Source: an uncultured Algimonas sp. | Lineage (GTDB): Bacteria; Pseudomonadota; Alphaproteobacteria; Caulobacterales; Maricaulaceae | Direction of reading: 5' to 3' | NCBI RefSeq assembly: GCF_947498175.1 | Contig: NZ_CANMJB010000004.1 | Coordinates: 62,001 to 126,000, forward strand | Length of the DNA: 64,000 nucleotides | Shown: positions 50,001 through 61,001 of the stretch, piece by piece | Position numbering within the stretch: the stretch's first letter is position 1 | Layout of the letters: every line of letters starts with the position of its first letter | The notes under the pieces: model-generated | The model's database searches: none | Seen by the model: the letters and a program-made list of their open reading frames with translations, nothing else | Told to the model about the DNA's origin: nothing | Translations under genes and position numbers: made by a program

Positions 50001-50501
50001 GGTCCCGACTATGTGGAGCGTTTCACGAAGCAGGACGTGCGCCGCGTGGATATCCCGGAAGCGCCCACGCCGGATCCGCAGGCCGTCATCGACGCGGCGC
50101 CGCCTGCACGGCTCGACCCGCTTTCCACGACGGAGCTTCCCGGGCCGACGGGCGAGGACAACCAGCTCTCCGTTTATGCCAAGGGCAAGGTGCTGTGTCT
50201 GGGCCCGGGCGAGGCGGCCCGGGCGGCGCAGGCCGAACTGGCGCAGAGCTACGGCAACAGCGCGGTGCTGCTGGCTGCCGATCCCGGGTCGCTGCGCACG
50301 CTGGACGGTTTCGCCGTCGCGATGCATTGGGGCACGCAGGACGAACAGCGTGCCTGCCGCGTGGCGCTATCGGAACGCGACGGCCCGATCCTGCCGCTGA
50401 TCGTCTCGGACGACCCGCTGATGCTGGTGCGCGAAGAGCATGTCTGCATCGACACGACGGCGTCCGGCGGCAATGCGCAGCTGCTGGCCGCGGCGGAGTA
50501 G
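47100..50501 (+). CDS. putA: Bifunctional proline dehydrogenase / P5C dehydrogenase
   Basis: 1133 residues. Oxidises proline to glutamate in two steps with channelling. There is no N-terminal RHH DNA-binding domain, so it should not act as a repressor. PRODH barrel ~60-500 with 'GISVKLSALHPRY', 'RLVKGAYWDTEVKRAQ' and 'FATHNAHTVAA'; ALDH-like domain ~550-1000 with 'APWNFPLAIFVGEVAGPLAAGN', 'ETGGINAMIVD' and nucleophile Cys795 in 'SAGQRCSALRVLF'; C-terminal flap to the end. The linker around residues 524-533 is encoded by a perfect palindrome of the type C REP family. Confidence 0.97.
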   Translation: MNALRQRIRDRSRQTTADLPDASRLTDPVLRDDIQDRARTLVRHLREDSKPGLMELMLAEYGLSTDEGIALMCLAEALLRVPDSETMDDLIEDKIAPSQWGRHLGRSSSPLINSSTWALMMTGRVLDDGAPVKTTLRGMIKRLGEPVIRRAVREAMKVMGRQFVLGETIQGAIRRSSGKYRYSYDMLGEAAMSMPDADHYFGDYADAIRTLAARCNSDDIADNPGISVKLSALHPRYDAFQRDRVMDELLPRVAELAKMAADARMGFNIDAEESERLELNLDIVEALARDPLLEGWDGLGLVVQAYGPRSPAVIDWVAALAEDTGRRLMVRLVKGAYWDTEVKRAQVMGLDRYPVFETKADTDRNYILCAEKLLAARPALYPQFATHNAHTVAAVLELARNQDGQSQHGYEFQRLHGMGEALHAYLREKLDKPVRIYAPVGEHEDLLAYLVRRLLENGANSSFVAKVTDKDVGIDEIIADPFEDRHASMLPAPRDTTEPHENSRGYDLRDLMTVERMLGLSHTSSPAVNAGDESDVTRESFRTHRWDFGSGVDITDPARPDEVVGTVAFADAVATTEAIARAEPWSAAAAERARVLTAAADAMEAAAPELLALLAREAGKTAEDAIAELREAADFLRYYATFADDADEPLGTVSAIAPWNFPLAIFVGEVAGPLAAGNAVIAKPAESTPLIAMRATQILHEAGVPETALQTLPGEGAVVGAALTSDPRVDGVVFTGSTATAMAIHRSVARHLAPEAPLVAETGGINAMIVDSTALPEQAVADILASSFQSAGQRCSALRVLFVQSDIYDPFVRLLKDAMAELRLGDPWSLSTDVGPVIDDRARRGLLDYIAEHDPLFQLDGPAQGLFVPPTLIEVDGYEDVTREVFGPVLHVTRFDAEDIPSIIEAVNARDYSLTFGLHTRIDGRVEETKRALRVGNIYINRNQIGAVVGVQPFGGSALSGTGPKAGGPDYVERFTKQDVRRVDIPEAPTPDPQAVIDAAPPARLDPLSTTELPGPTGEDNQLSVYAKGKVLCLGPGEAARAAQAELAQSYGNSAVLLAADPGSLRTLDGFAVAMHWGTQDEQRACRVALSERDGPILPLIVSDDPLMLVREEHVCIDTTASGGNAQLLAAAE
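48671..48695. repeat. Type C REP palindrome inside putA
   Basis: GTCCCCGGCA (48671-48680), loop GTGAA, TGCCGGGGAC (48686-48695): ten perfect pairs. It encodes residues ~524-533 of PutA, in the interdomain linker, without breaking the frame. Confidence 0.85.
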
Positions 50502-50504
50502 CGT

Positions 50505-51311
50505 TCAGATGTCGTAATCGTCCGGCCGGTAGCCCGGATCGGGATAGTGCAGATCCATGTCCTCTAAGGCTTGGTGGACGATCTGCGCGATCAGGGCGTT
50601 GCGGGTTTTCTTGTCGTCGGACGGAATGACGTACCAGGGCGCATGCTCGGTCGAGGTGCGCCGCACCATCGTCTCGTAGGCGTCCATATAGTCGTCCCAC
50701 AAGGCGCGGTCGTCCAGATCGCCCGGATTGAACTTCCAGCGCTTGCCCGGATCCTCCAGACGGGCGCGCAAGCGTTCGCCCTGTACGTCTCGGCTGATAT
50801 GCAGCATGAATTTCAGGATCGTCGTGCCGGTCTCCGCCAATAGCCGTTCGAAGTCGTTGATCTGGCCGTATCGCTGCTCGACCGTTTCGGCGTCCGCGAT
50901 CTCCCGGACCTTGACGACCAGAACATCCTCGTAATGGCTGCGATTGAACACGGCGATTTCGCCCTGGCCCGGGACGACCTTGTGCACGCGCCAGAGGAAA
51001 TCGTGCGCCAGTTCCGGCTTGGTCGGCGCCTTGAAGGGCGCGACGCGCACATTGAGCGGCGGCGTCTGCCGGAACAGCGCCTTGGTCGTGCCGTTCTTTC
51101 CAGCCGTATCGATGCCCTGCAGCACGATCAGCAATTTCGGCTCCGACAGGGCGTAGAGCTTGTGCGCCAATTCCGCGATGTCCTCGCCGCAACTGCGCGC
51201 CACCGCTTTGGCTTCGCTGCGGCTCTCGAAGGCGTCCATGGCGGTCGGCCGGTCGGATAGATCGAAGGGCTGGCCGGGCACGGCGAGGAAGGGGCTGTCA
51301 GGATGCGGCAT
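50505..51311 (-). CDS. ppk2: Polyphosphate kinase 2 family protein
   Basis: 268 residues. P-loop-type PPK2 with Walker A 'LQGIDTAGKNGTTKALF', 'NRSHYEDVLVVKVREI' (Walker B and lid region), and 'ALWDDYMDAYETMVRRTSTEHAPWYVIPSDDKK'. Uses polyphosphate to phosphorylate nucleotides; size and motifs fit class I or III single-domain enzymes, but nucleotide preference cannot be read off. Convergent with putA (three bases between stops). Confidence 0.92.
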   Translation of the reverse strand: MPHPDSPFLAVPGQPFDLSDRPTAMDAFESRSEAKAVARSCGEDIAELAHKLYALSEPKLLIVLQGIDTAGKNGTTKALFRQTPPLNVRVAPFKAPTKPELAHDFLWRVHKVVPGQGEIAVFNRSHYEDVLVVKVREIADAETVEQRYGQINDFERLLAETGTTILKFMLHISRDVQGERLRARLEDPGKRWKFNPGDLDDRALWDDYMDAYETMVRRTSTEHAPWYVIPSDDKKTRNALIAQIVHQALEDMDLHYPDPGYRPDDYDI

Positions 51312-51355
51312 GGAAGGTCCTTGGATGACGGATCGTTCCGCGCTACCACATCGCC

Positions 51356-51967
51356 ATGCGCGCCGTCATCCTGCCCCTTCTCTTCAGTGCCGCAGTCCCG
51401 CTATTCGCCGCCTGCGGCGAAACCGCCTCCGCGCCGGACCCTATCAGCGCGGGCTCGGCGTTCGAGACGAATTATGCAGTCGTGGCGGCAGAAAGCCATC
51501 TGCGCTTCACCACGACCCAAGAGGGCGAAGCTTTCACGGGCGAATTCTCCGATTTCGATGCCGACATCGCCTTCGACCCGGCCGCGCCGGAGACGTCTCG
51601 CGTCGTCGTGCGCGTTCCGCTGGCATCGTTCGAAGGCGGTTCGACCGACCGCGACAGCACGGCGCCCAGCGCCGTCTGGCTCGACGCGCGAAACTTCCCG
51701 GTCGCAATGTTCGAGACGGATGCGATCCGCGCCGACGGAGGTCAATTCGTCGCCGACGGCACGCTCACCCTCAAAGGTCGGAGCCTGCCGCTCTCTTTCC
51801 CATTCACGCTCGAAGAAACCGGCGACCGCGCCGTCATGACCGCGACCGTCCCGCTCGACCGGACCCGCTGGAACATCGGCGCGGACCCATGGAATACGGA
51901 CGAACATGTCGGGCGCGAGGTGCGGCTGGACATCCGGGTGGTGGCTGATCGGTCGAAGCAGGAATGA
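51356..51967 (+). CDS. YceI-like periplasmic or lipoprotein
   Basis: 203 residues. N-terminal hydrophobic segment ending in LFAAC (Cys20), a weak lipobox. YceI lipocalin-like fold: 'YAVVAAESHLRFTTTQEGEAFTGEFSDFDADIAFDP', 'VWLDARNFPVAMFETDAI', 'TLTLKGRSLPLSFPF' and 'LDRTRWNIG'. The family binds isoprenoid-like lipids. Either a lipoprotein or a secreted protein. Short gap (44 bases) and divergence from ppk2. Confidence 0.87.
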   Translation: MRAVILPLLFSAAVPLFAACGETASAPDPISAGSAFETNYAVVAAESHLRFTTTQEGEAFTGEFSDFDADIAFDPAAPETSRVVVRVPLASFEGGSTDRDSTAPSAVWLDARNFPVAMFETDAIRADGGQFVADGTLTLKGRSLPLSFPFTLEETGDRAVMTATVPLDRTRWNIGADPWNTDEHVGREVRLDIRVVADRSKQE

Positions 51968-52010
51968 CTTTCTTCCTCGGGCAGAGGCAAGATTTCAGGG
52001 GAAAGCCGGT

Positions 52011-53828
<1,818 letters not shown>

Positions 53829-53892
53829 GCGGCACCGCATATGGGCGCGCTCTTCGCTTTACAATGCGCGCGAAAGCCCGAAAACAGCCCTC

Positions 53893-56800
53893 ATGAACGG
53901 GTCGATGCATATCCGCGCCGGATTGACGGCGACAGGTCTGGCCTTGATCTGGACGATGCTGAGCCTGTTCACGCTCATTCCGGTCGCCGCCACGGCGCAG
54001 GATGCTCCCGCCGCGACCACGGCGCCAGACTTCACCACCCAGTCCTTGCGCGCCCAGATCGAGGCGCTGGACGCCGCCGACCCTGAAGGCGACGACGCGC
54101 TGACGGCAGAGCAGACCGAACAGCTGCGCACGTCCCTGACGGCCGCGTTGGAACGTCTCGAAGGCGCGGCGGAACAGAGCGAGATTGCCGCGCAATTCAA
54201 CAGCGATGTCGAAACCGGCCGCGCGACGCTGGCCGCTTTGCGCGACGAGATCGACGTCCTGCAGCAGGAATTGCGCGAACGTCCCGCCCTGAGCACGGAT
54301 GCCGCCTTGGTCGGCGAAGCCGCCATGTTCGCGACCGAACAGTCCCTGCTGGCCAAGGAAAGCCAATTGCGAGTCCTGCAGGCGGAACTGGAAGGCTACC
54401 GCACGCAGACCTCCGACATCGGCGCGCGGCTGACGGCGGCGCCGCGCGAACTCAACCAGGCGCGCACGCAGCTGGGCGAAGTCAGCGCGGCCCTGACCGC
54501 GCTCGGCACGGGCGAGCTGGACCGGATAGGACAGGCGCGGCGCAAGGCGCTGCGCGCGCGCGAATATTTCCTGCGCCGCCAGATCGCCGCGCTCGAAGCC
54601 GAGATCGCCAGCCTGCCCGTGCGGCAGGAAATCGTCACGGCGCGACGGAATCTGGCGGAACTGCGCGCCGAAGCCCTGACTGAGGAAATCCTCGCGCTGC
54701 AGGACATGACGGGCCAGCGCAAGGTGGTCGAAGCCACGCAGCAGGCCCAGCGCATGCGCGACTTCGTCGCCAGCCTGGACGAGACCCATCCGCTCATCGA
54801 GCAGATGGCACGGGAAAACCTGCGCCTTGCGGACGTGTTGACGAATATGGCGCGCGACGAATCCGTCACGTCCCGCCGTCTGGCCGCCGTGCGCGGGGCG
54901 ACGGCCAACGTCCAGAACGACCTGACGGCGGCGACCGAACTGGTCAGCCTCGGCCAGCTCGACCGCGAAGCGGGGGCGACCTTGCGCCGTCTGGGCAATC
55001 AGCTCACGCCGGCCCCGCAGCTGCGCGCCGATCTGCGAGACACGCAGCGTGCTTTGTCGCAACTGACGCGCCAGCGCGTCGTGGCGCAGGAACAATTGCG
55101 CGACATGCCCGTCGGCGCCGTCGATCCGGAGTCCTTGTTGCAGGCCGCGCGCCGCGCCAATCCGGCGCTGGGGGCGCTATCGCGCGGCGAGGCATCCGCC
55201 ATTCGACAACTCGCCGAACAGCGCCGCGCTTTCCTGCGCCAGATTTCGGCCAATGCGACGGGCCGCATCAACGCCGTGGCCGAATTGCAGACCGCGCAGA
55301 ACGAACTCGCCAAGCGGGCCCAAGAGCTGCGGACCGTGCTGGATGAAAACCTGCTTTGGGTGCCCAGCGTTCCGGCCATCGGGCTCGACTGGCCCGGCAA
55401 AGTCGTGCGCGGGGCGACGGAGCTGTTCTCGCCGACCCAACTGCGCACGGCGGCGGTCGTCCTGCTGGACGAAGCCAGGCGGCTTTGGCCGGTCGTGCTG
55501 TTCTTCGGTCTGGCGGTGGCTTTGGCGTACCGGTTGCGCGTTCCGCTCTGGCAGGACATCAAGCACCGCGCCGACGATGTCGGCCGGGTCAAGCAGGACA
55601 GTCTCTGGCACACGCCGGCCGTGATCGGCGCCTGCCTGGTCATGGCGCTGCCTTGGCCGCTCATCTTCGGACTGTTGTCGATCCTGTTCGGGGCATCGGA
55701 CAATCCGGACCTGTTGGTCGACGGCCTGTCGGACGGGTTCGGCTATCTGTCGCTGTTTTCACTGATCATCGTGTCCTGGCGCTATTTCGACCGCGACCGG
55801 TCGGTTTTCGGCGCCCATTTCAAGCTGCACAAATCGCTGCGCCATTCGGTGCAGGACAATCTGCGCTGGTTCCTGCCGGTCGTGGGAACGACGTCCTTCC
55901 TGCTGGCGGTGATGTCCAACATGCGCGGCGACAATATCTACGAAGGCTTCTCGCTGGCCGTTTTCATCGTCACCGCGTCCGCCTTGGCGGCCTTCTTCTT
56001 CATGGTGCTGTGGCGCACCCGCGACAGCTATGCGTCCGCCGTGTCTGACAATAACGTCCTGACCCGCTACCGCGTGCCGATGGCGGTCTTCGCGATCGGC
56101 CTGCCGGTCTTCGCGGCGCTGATGGCGGGGGCGGGCTGGTATGACAGCGCCGACGACATCCTTGTCCGCCTGTTCGCCAGCCTGTGGGTGCTGCTGCTGA
56201 GCTACGTCCTCTACGGTGCGGTGCGGCGCGCCATCACCGTGTCGCAGCGCCAGATCAAGTACCGCCAGGCGGTCGAACGGCGCGAAGCGCAGATCAAGGC
56301 ACGCCAGGAACAGCAGGACGCCGAAGCCCGGGGCGAGGACATGCCCGCCCCGCCGCCGGTCGACACGGACGCGATCGACGTGTCCGCCATGAGCCGCCAA
56401 TCCGCGCAGCTGCTCAAGACGCTGGTCGTGATCGGACTGGCCGCCATGCTCTGGTTCATCTGGTCCGGCCTGCTGCCGGCGTTGACGATATTCGACGGAT
56501 TCCAGCTGGGCGAGATCGGCACGGGCGACGTCAATTCCGATACGGGCGAGGAGATCACCCGGAGCATCACGCTCTGGACCGTGTTGCAGGCCGTGGTGAT
56601 CGCCGTATTGACCATCATCGCGGCGCGCAACCTACCGGGCTTCCTGGAAATCTTCATTCTCAACCGGATGGGCGTCGATGCGGGTGCGCGTTACGCCGTC
56701 GTCACCATTCTCGGCTACATCATCATCGCGACGGGCATCGTGTTCGCCTTCCAACGGATCGGCCTGCAATGGGGCCAGCTGCAATGGGTCGTCGGTGGCC

Positions 56801-57504
56801 TGTCGCTCGGCATCGGCATCGGTCTGCAGAAGATCTTCGCCAATTTCGTGTCGGGCCTGATCATTCTGTTCGAACGCCCGATCCGAATCGGCGATTTCGT
56901 CACGATCGGCGACAATTCCGGGACGGTCACGCGCATCAAGATCCGCGCGACCACGCTGGGCGATCTGGACAATCGCGAAATCCTGATTCCGAACGAAAAC
57001 CTGATCAGCCAGGAAGTGACCAACTGGACGCTGTCCAATTCGGTCACGCGCGTCATCGTCTATGTCGGCGTGGCGTACGGGTCGGATACGGACCGGTCGC
57101 GCGAAATCATGATGGACATCGTCAAGTCCAACAACAAGATTCTGGAAACTCCGCCGCCGCAGGTCTTCTTCCTGGGCTTCGGCGACAGCTCGCTGGACTT
57201 CGAAGTGCGGGTCTTCCTGCGCAATTTCGAGGACCGCTTCCCGGTGCGCCACACCTTGCATACGGAGATCAACAAGGCCCTCGCCGAGGCCGGGATCGAG
57301 ATCCCGTTCCCACAGCGCGACCTGCATATCCGGTCGCAGGACATGCCGCTGGGCATCGAGTCCAAGACGGTCGCCCCGGCACGACCCGGTCAGGGTTCCA
57401 GCCTGGATGCCCAGATCGAGGCGGAGGCGAAGAAGTCACCGGCGAAGAAAACGCCGGCGAAAAAACCGCCGGCGGAAAAACCGTCTGCCAAGACGAAGAG
57501 CTAG
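53893..57504 (+). CDS. MscK/MscM-like mechanosensitive channel
   Basis: 1203 residues from ATG 53893 (ATG 53905 also possible). Signal peptide (cleavage near ATAQDA), a long coiled-coil periplasmic region (~40-500), about eleven membrane helices (~520-970), and the MscS core: pore helix 'VVGGLSLGIGIGLQKIFANFVSGLIILFERP' then 'IRIGDFVTIGDNSGTVTRIKIRATTL' and 'IPNENLISQEVTNWTLSN'. Ends in a Lys/Pro/Ala tail. Such channels release solutes on osmotic down-shock. The stop shares CTAG with the helicase stop. Confidence 0.92.
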   Translation: MNGSMHIRAGLTATGLALIWTMLSLFTLIPVAATAQDAPAATTAPDFTTQSLRAQIEALDAADPEGDDALTAEQTEQLRTSLTAALERLEGAAEQSEIAAQFNSDVETGRATLAALRDEIDVLQQELRERPALSTDAALVGEAAMFATEQSLLAKESQLRVLQAELEGYRTQTSDIGARLTAAPRELNQARTQLGEVSAALTALGTGELDRIGQARRKALRAREYFLRRQIAALEAEIASLPVRQEIVTARRNLAELRAEALTEEILALQDMTGQRKVVEATQQAQRMRDFVASLDETHPLIEQMARENLRLADVLTNMARDESVTSRRLAAVRGATANVQNDLTAATELVSLGQLDREAGATLRRLGNQLTPAPQLRADLRDTQRALSQLTRQRVVAQEQLRDMPVGAVDPESLLQAARRANPALGALSRGEASAIRQLAEQRRAFLRQISANATGRINAVAELQTAQNELAKRAQELRTVLDENLLWVPSVPAIGLDWPGKVVRGATELFSPTQLRTAAVVLLDEARRLWPVVLFFGLAVALAYRLRVPLWQDIKHRADDVGRVKQDSLWHTPAVIGACLVMALPWPLIFGLLSILFGASDNPDLLVDGLSDGFGYLSLFSLIIVSWRYFDRDRSVFGAHFKLHKSLRHSVQDNLRWFLPVVGTTSFLLAVMSNMRGDNIYEGFSLAVFIVTASALAAFFFMVLWRTRDSYASAVSDNNVLTRYRVPMAVFAIGLPVFAALMAGAGWYDSADDILVRLFASLWVLLLSYVLYGAVRRAITVSQRQIKYRQAVERREAQIKARQEQQDAEARGEDMPAPPPVDTDAIDVSAMSRQSAQLLKTLVVIGLAAMLWFIWSGLLPALTIFDGFQLGEIGTGDVNSDTGEEITRSITLWTVLQAVVIAVLTIIAARNLPGFLEIFILNRMGVDAGARYAVVTILGYIIIATGIVFAFQRIGLQWGQLQWVVGGLSLGIGIGLQKIFANFVSGLIILFERPIRIGDFVTIGDNSGTVTRIKIRATTLGDLDNREILIPNENLISQEVTNWTLSNSVTRVIVYVGVAYGSDTDRSREIMMDIVKSNNKILETPPPQVFFLGFGDSSLDFEVRVFLRNFEDRFPVRHTLHTEINKALAEAGIEIPFPQRDLHIRSQDMPLGIESKTVAPARPGQGSSLDAQIEAEAKKSPAKKTPAKKPPAEKPSAKTKS

Positions 57505-59042
57505 CGGCCCCGCCGCTTCGGCGGGCGGTTGCCGCCATCGTTTCGGCTCGGAGCCTTGCGGCGTGTCGTGCTGCGCGACTGGTCGGGTTTGGCGGTTTGC
57601 GCGGCAGGCTTCGGGGCGTCGGATCCGCGTTTCGGGGCGGACTTGCGGCGACGGTAGCCCTGATCGTCCGTGCGCGCGGCGCGCTCTTCCCGTGGTGCTG
57701 CCGGACGCTCGGACGGGGCGGACGAAGACGCCGGGTTGCGGCTCTTGGACCGGCCGCCGGACCCGGGCCGACTGCCGCCGGACGGCTTCTTGCCCCGCGA
57801 CCTGTCCTTTTTCTTTCCGGACTTGCCGCGGCCCGTCCGGGCTTGATCGGGCGTCAGATCGACCCGGTCGACCTTGTCCCGGGCTTCGATGGCCTTGATC
57901 CGCGCCGCCATGTCGGCAGGCATCGGCTCGACCGGGATGGTCTCTTTCAGAAGCTTCTGGATATCTTTCAGATACGGCTTTTCGTCCGGCGCGACGAAGG
58001 CGATGGCCCGGCCTTCCGCTTCCGCGCGCGCCGTGCGTCCGATCCGGTGGACATATTGTTCCGGCACGTTCGGGATTTCGTAGTTGATGACATGGGTGAT
58101 GCCGGGAATGTCGATCCCGCGTGCCGCCACGTCGGTCGCGACGAGGATGTCGACCGCCCGACTCTTGAAGGCGTCGAGCGCGCGCTGCCGCTGGCCCTGG
58201 CTCTTGTTGCCGTGGATGGCGATGGCCCGCAGTCCGTTCTGGGCGAGGCGTTTCACCACCCGGTCGGCGCCGTGCTTAGTGCGGGTGAAGACGAGCGTGC
58301 GTTCGACATCCGGCTGCAGCAAAGTGTCGGCCAGCAGCATCGGCTTTTCGTCCTTCTTGGCGAAGATCAGAGACTGCTCGACCTTGTCGGCCGTCGTATT
58401 GGGCGGCGACACGGTAACGCTGACGGGATCGGTCAGGAACTGGTTCGCCAGCGTCTTGATCTTGGGCGGCAGGGTAGCGGAAAAGAACAGGGTCTGGCGC
58501 TCACTGGGCAGCAGGGGGATGATCTTCTTGAGGGCGTGGATGAAGCCCATATCCATCATCTGGTCGGCCTCGTCGAGGATCAGGATTTCGACGTCCTTGA
58601 GCGTGATCGCCTTGCGATCCAGCAGGTCGATCAACCGTCCCGGCGTCGCGACCAGCACGTCGTTGCCCGAAACCAGTTTCTTGATCTGGTTGTTGATGGA
58701 TACGCCGCCGACCACCTTGGCCGCGGACAGGTCCATCATGAACCGGCCGTAGGAAACGAAGCTGTCATAGATCTGACCGACCAGTTCGCGGGTCGGAGCC
58801 AGGACGAGGACGCGCGCGCCGCGCTTGGGCGGATCGCCGGCCTCGGTGAAGATCCAGTCCAGCGACGGCAGGGCGAAGGCGGCCGTCTTGCCCGTGCCCG
58901 TCTGGGCGATGCCGAGCAGGTCGCGGCCGTCTAGCAGATGCGGGATGGCCTGTTTCTGGATCGGGGTGGGGCTGTCGTAGCCCAATGTGGTGAGCGCGCG
59001 CGATAGCGGCTCGGCGAGCTTGAGCTCAGAAAAAGATGTCAT
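57501..59042 (-). CDS. DEAD-box RNA helicase (RhlE-like)
   Basis: 513 residues. Q motif 'YDSPTPIQKQAIPHLLDGRDLLG', motif I 'AQTGTGKTAAFALP', Ia 'APTRELVGQI', II DEAD in 'LILDEADQMMDMGF', III SAT, and C-terminal 'LVFTRTKHGADRVVK', 'ATDVAARGIDIPGITHVINYE' and 'YVHRIGRTARAEAEG'. The last ~130 residues are Arg/Ser/Gly/Pro-rich and disordered, as in RhlE-type helicases that bind rRNA or the degradosome. Upstream 59043-59223 holds only a promoter region. Confidence 0.93.
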   Translation of the reverse strand: MTSFSELKLAEPLSRALTTLGYDSPTPIQKQAIPHLLDGRDLLGIAQTGTGKTAAFALPSLDWIFTEAGDPPKRGARVLVLAPTRELVGQIYDSFVSYGRFMMDLSAAKVVGGVSINNQIKKLVSGNDVLVATPGRLIDLLDRKAITLKDVEILILDEADQMMDMGFIHALKKIIPLLPSERQTLFFSATLPPKIKTLANQFLTDPVSVTVSPPNTTADKVEQSLIFAKKDEKPMLLADTLLQPDVERTLVFTRTKHGADRVVKRLAQNGLRAIAIHGNKSQGQRQRALDAFKSRAVDILVATDVAARGIDIPGITHVINYEIPNVPEQYVHRIGRTARAEAEGRAIAFVAPDEKPYLKDIQKLLKETIPVEPMPADMAARIKAIEARDKVDRVDLTPDQARTGRGKSGKKKDRSRGKKPSGGSRPGSGGRSKSRNPASSSAPSERPAAPREERAARTDDQGYRRRKSAPKRGSDAPKPAAQTAKPDQSRSTTRRKAPSRNDGGNRPPKRRGR

Positions 59043-59223
59043 GATGTTCCGATTGAATAGGGGCCGTTAGCCGCTCATCGTTGGCGCTACAAATCCGGCC
59101 CGGATAAGCAGCGCACATGGGCGCGCAGACGAGACTTGTCAACGCGAGTCCACGGTTGGACGACTCGTCCCCGGCCGCATAGAGCACGGGTCTGTCCGGT
59201 CGTCGATGCGATCCGACGTTCGG

Positions 59224-59775
59224 CTATGACCGCAGATAGGCAAACATGTGTGGAACGTAATCGGCCTTTCCGAGCTCCACCCCCTCCTTACGCAATATGG
59301 CGTAGGCCGTATTCAGGTGGAAATAGAATTGCGGCAGCGCCCAATCGCGCACGTAATCCGGCCCCGAGAGATCGAACGTCATGCCGTTGGGAAGGTCGAG
59401 CGTGACGGTGAAGTCGTCACGCAGCGCCAAGGCGTCCGGTGACAACGTGTCGAGAAACGCCACCGCGTTGCCGATCCTCTTCTGTGCCTCTTGAAGCGTG
59501 CCGGGTCTGTCTCCCGCATTCCGGCCAGTTTCGGCCAAGACCTCAAGATGTGAGGGCAGGGCTTCGTTGCGCAACCTATGGACCGGTTCCTGGGCTTGCA
59601 AGCAGGCGAAGGCGATCTGCGATGATAATGGCAGCATGTCATCGATCAGGCGTGCGGAGAGATGCGCCTGGGCCGTCTCCGTTGGGCTTTCCTGGTCCGC
59701 TTTATCGAGCCAGGCCGACAAGGCTTTCAGCATGTTCCGATAGGTCGGGACAAGCAGAGCGTAGGCGTCAGTCAT
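59224..59775 (-). CDS. DUF1993 family protein
   Basis: 183 residues from ATG 59775, with GGAG nine bases upstream. All-helical DinB-like fold of DUF1993: 'LLVPTYRNMLKALSAWLDKAD', 'SARLIDDMLPLSSQIAFACL' and 'WALPQFYFHLNTAYAILRKEGVELGK'. The DinB-like metal-site His pattern is only partial. Function unknown. Last gene of the acyl-CoA ligase / hydroxyacid dehydrogenase / AlkB row, 37 bases after AlkB. Confidence 0.88.
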   Translation of the reverse strand: MTDAYALLVPTYRNMLKALSAWLDKADQESPTETAQAHLSARLIDDMLPLSSQIAFACLQAQEPVHRLRNEALPSHLEVLAETGRNAGDRPGTLQEAQKRIGNAVAFLDTLSPDALALRDDFTVTLDLPNGMTFDLSGPDYVRDWALPQFYFHLNTAYAILRKEGVELGKADYVPHMFAYLRS

Positions 59776-59812
59776 GAAAGCGATCTCCGGGACGGGTCGT
59801 CGGCCCGGTCTA

Positions 59813-60955
59813 TTACCGCTTCGCCCCTTCCGCAATCGCCAACTCCTTCGTCAGCACCTTGCTCATGTCGCCGTCGACATGGGCGAGCACCAGCGGGTCC
59901 ATGACGCGGCGCCAGAGGGGCGGGACGTAGGCGAGCAGATACATGACGCCGTAGCCGTAAGGCAGGGTCGGCACGTCGTCGAAGCTGCGCAAATACTGGT
60001 AGTGGCGCGACGGGTTGGCGTGGTGGTCGCTGTGCCGGGCGAGGTTGTAGCTGGTGATGTTGGTGACCAGGCTGTTCGTGTTCCAGCTGTGCTGCGGCCG
60101 GGCGGGCAGGTATTTCCCGTCCGCGCGCTTGTCGCGCAGCAGGCCGTAATGGGCCAGGTAGTTCTGGCTCGACAGCGCCGTCGTGGAGATCGCGGCGGCG
60201 ATGATCATGTAGGGCAGGGCGGCCCAGCCCAGCCAGGCGATGACGGCGCCCCAGATGACGACCTGCATAAGCACGGTCTGGACGACTTCATTCTTGAGCG
60301 ACCATCTGGAATAGCCCTTGCGCGCGGCGCGCTTGGACTCGATGCGCCAACTGCGTTCCCAGGCGCCGGGCACTTCGCGGGTGATGAAGGCCCAGTAGCT
60401 TTCGCCGAAGCGCGCCGTGGCGTGGTCGCGCGGCGTGGCGACGTCGCTGTGATGGCCCGTATTATGTTCGACCCGGAAGTGGCCGAGAAAGGACGGGGCG
60501 AGCATCAGCAAGGCGACCCATTTGCTCAGCCTGTCCGGCTTGTGACCGGTTTCATGCGCGCTGTTGATGGCGAAGGTCAGCCCCCAGCCATGGCCGATGC
60601 CCAATCCGACATAGGCCCAGACCGGCCAGCTATGGGTCGCCGCCGCCCAAGCTCCCAGCAACCAGGTCAGATAGATCAGCGGGAGCAGGCCATGGACCAT
60701 GTAGCGGTAGAAGAGCGACTGCGAGGCTTCGTCCTCGATCAGGCCGAGCAAGTCGTCTTCGTCGTCGCCGATGAAATGGTCCAGCAGGGGGGCCAGGCCG
60801 AAGACGATAGCCGTGGTGAGCCAGACCCAGGCGGGCTGGTCCAAGCTCAGCGCCAGCCAGAGACCGAGCAGCGGCACGGTCGGATAGGTCAGCGAGATCA
60901 GCCAGAGATGGCGTTTGGCGGAGGGGCGGGCGTGCAGCGGCGCGGCGGTCGTCAT
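59813..60955 (-). CDS. alkB: AlkB-type membrane alkane/fatty acyl hydroxylase
   Basis: 380 residues from ATG 60955, with AGGAAG upstream; the frame continues to 61060 without support. Non-haem di-iron membrane monooxygenase: His boxes HETGH at 134-138, EHNTGHH at 163-169, 'LARHSDHHANPSRHYQYLR' and 'NYLAHYGLL'. Six hydrophobic helices. These enzymes hydroxylate terminal methyls of medium-chain alkanes or similar, with electrons from rubredoxin. Rubredoxin genes are absent nearby. Follows the 2-hydroxyacid dehydrogenase gene by 46 bases. Confidence 0.93.
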   Translation of the reverse strand: MTTAAPLHARPSAKRHLWLISLTYPTVPLLGLWLALSLDQPAWVWLTTAIVFGLAPLLDHFIGDDEDDLLGLIEDEASQSLFYRYMVHGLLPLIYLTWLLGAWAAATHSWPVWAYVGLGIGHGWGLTFAINSAHETGHKPDRLSKWVALLMLAPSFLGHFRVEHNTGHHSDVATPRDHATARFGESYWAFITREVPGAWERSWRIESKRAARKGYSRWSLKNEVVQTVLMQVVIWGAVIAWLGWAALPYMIIAAAISTTALSSQNYLAHYGLLRDKRADGKYLPARPQHSWNTNSLVTNITSYNLARHSDHHANPSRHYQYLRSFDDVPTLPYGYGVMYLLAYVPPLWRRVMDPLVLAHVDGDMSKVLTKELAIAEGAKR

Positions 60956-61001
60956 GATGGTCTTCCTTTGCAAGCCTACCATACAATTGCTGATAATGTT
61001 G

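Noticed and set aside
56184-58934. Plus-strand open frame of 916 codons across the MscK-like and helicase genes
   Set aside because: It runs out of frame through one recognised gene and antisense through another; a GC-rich shadow.
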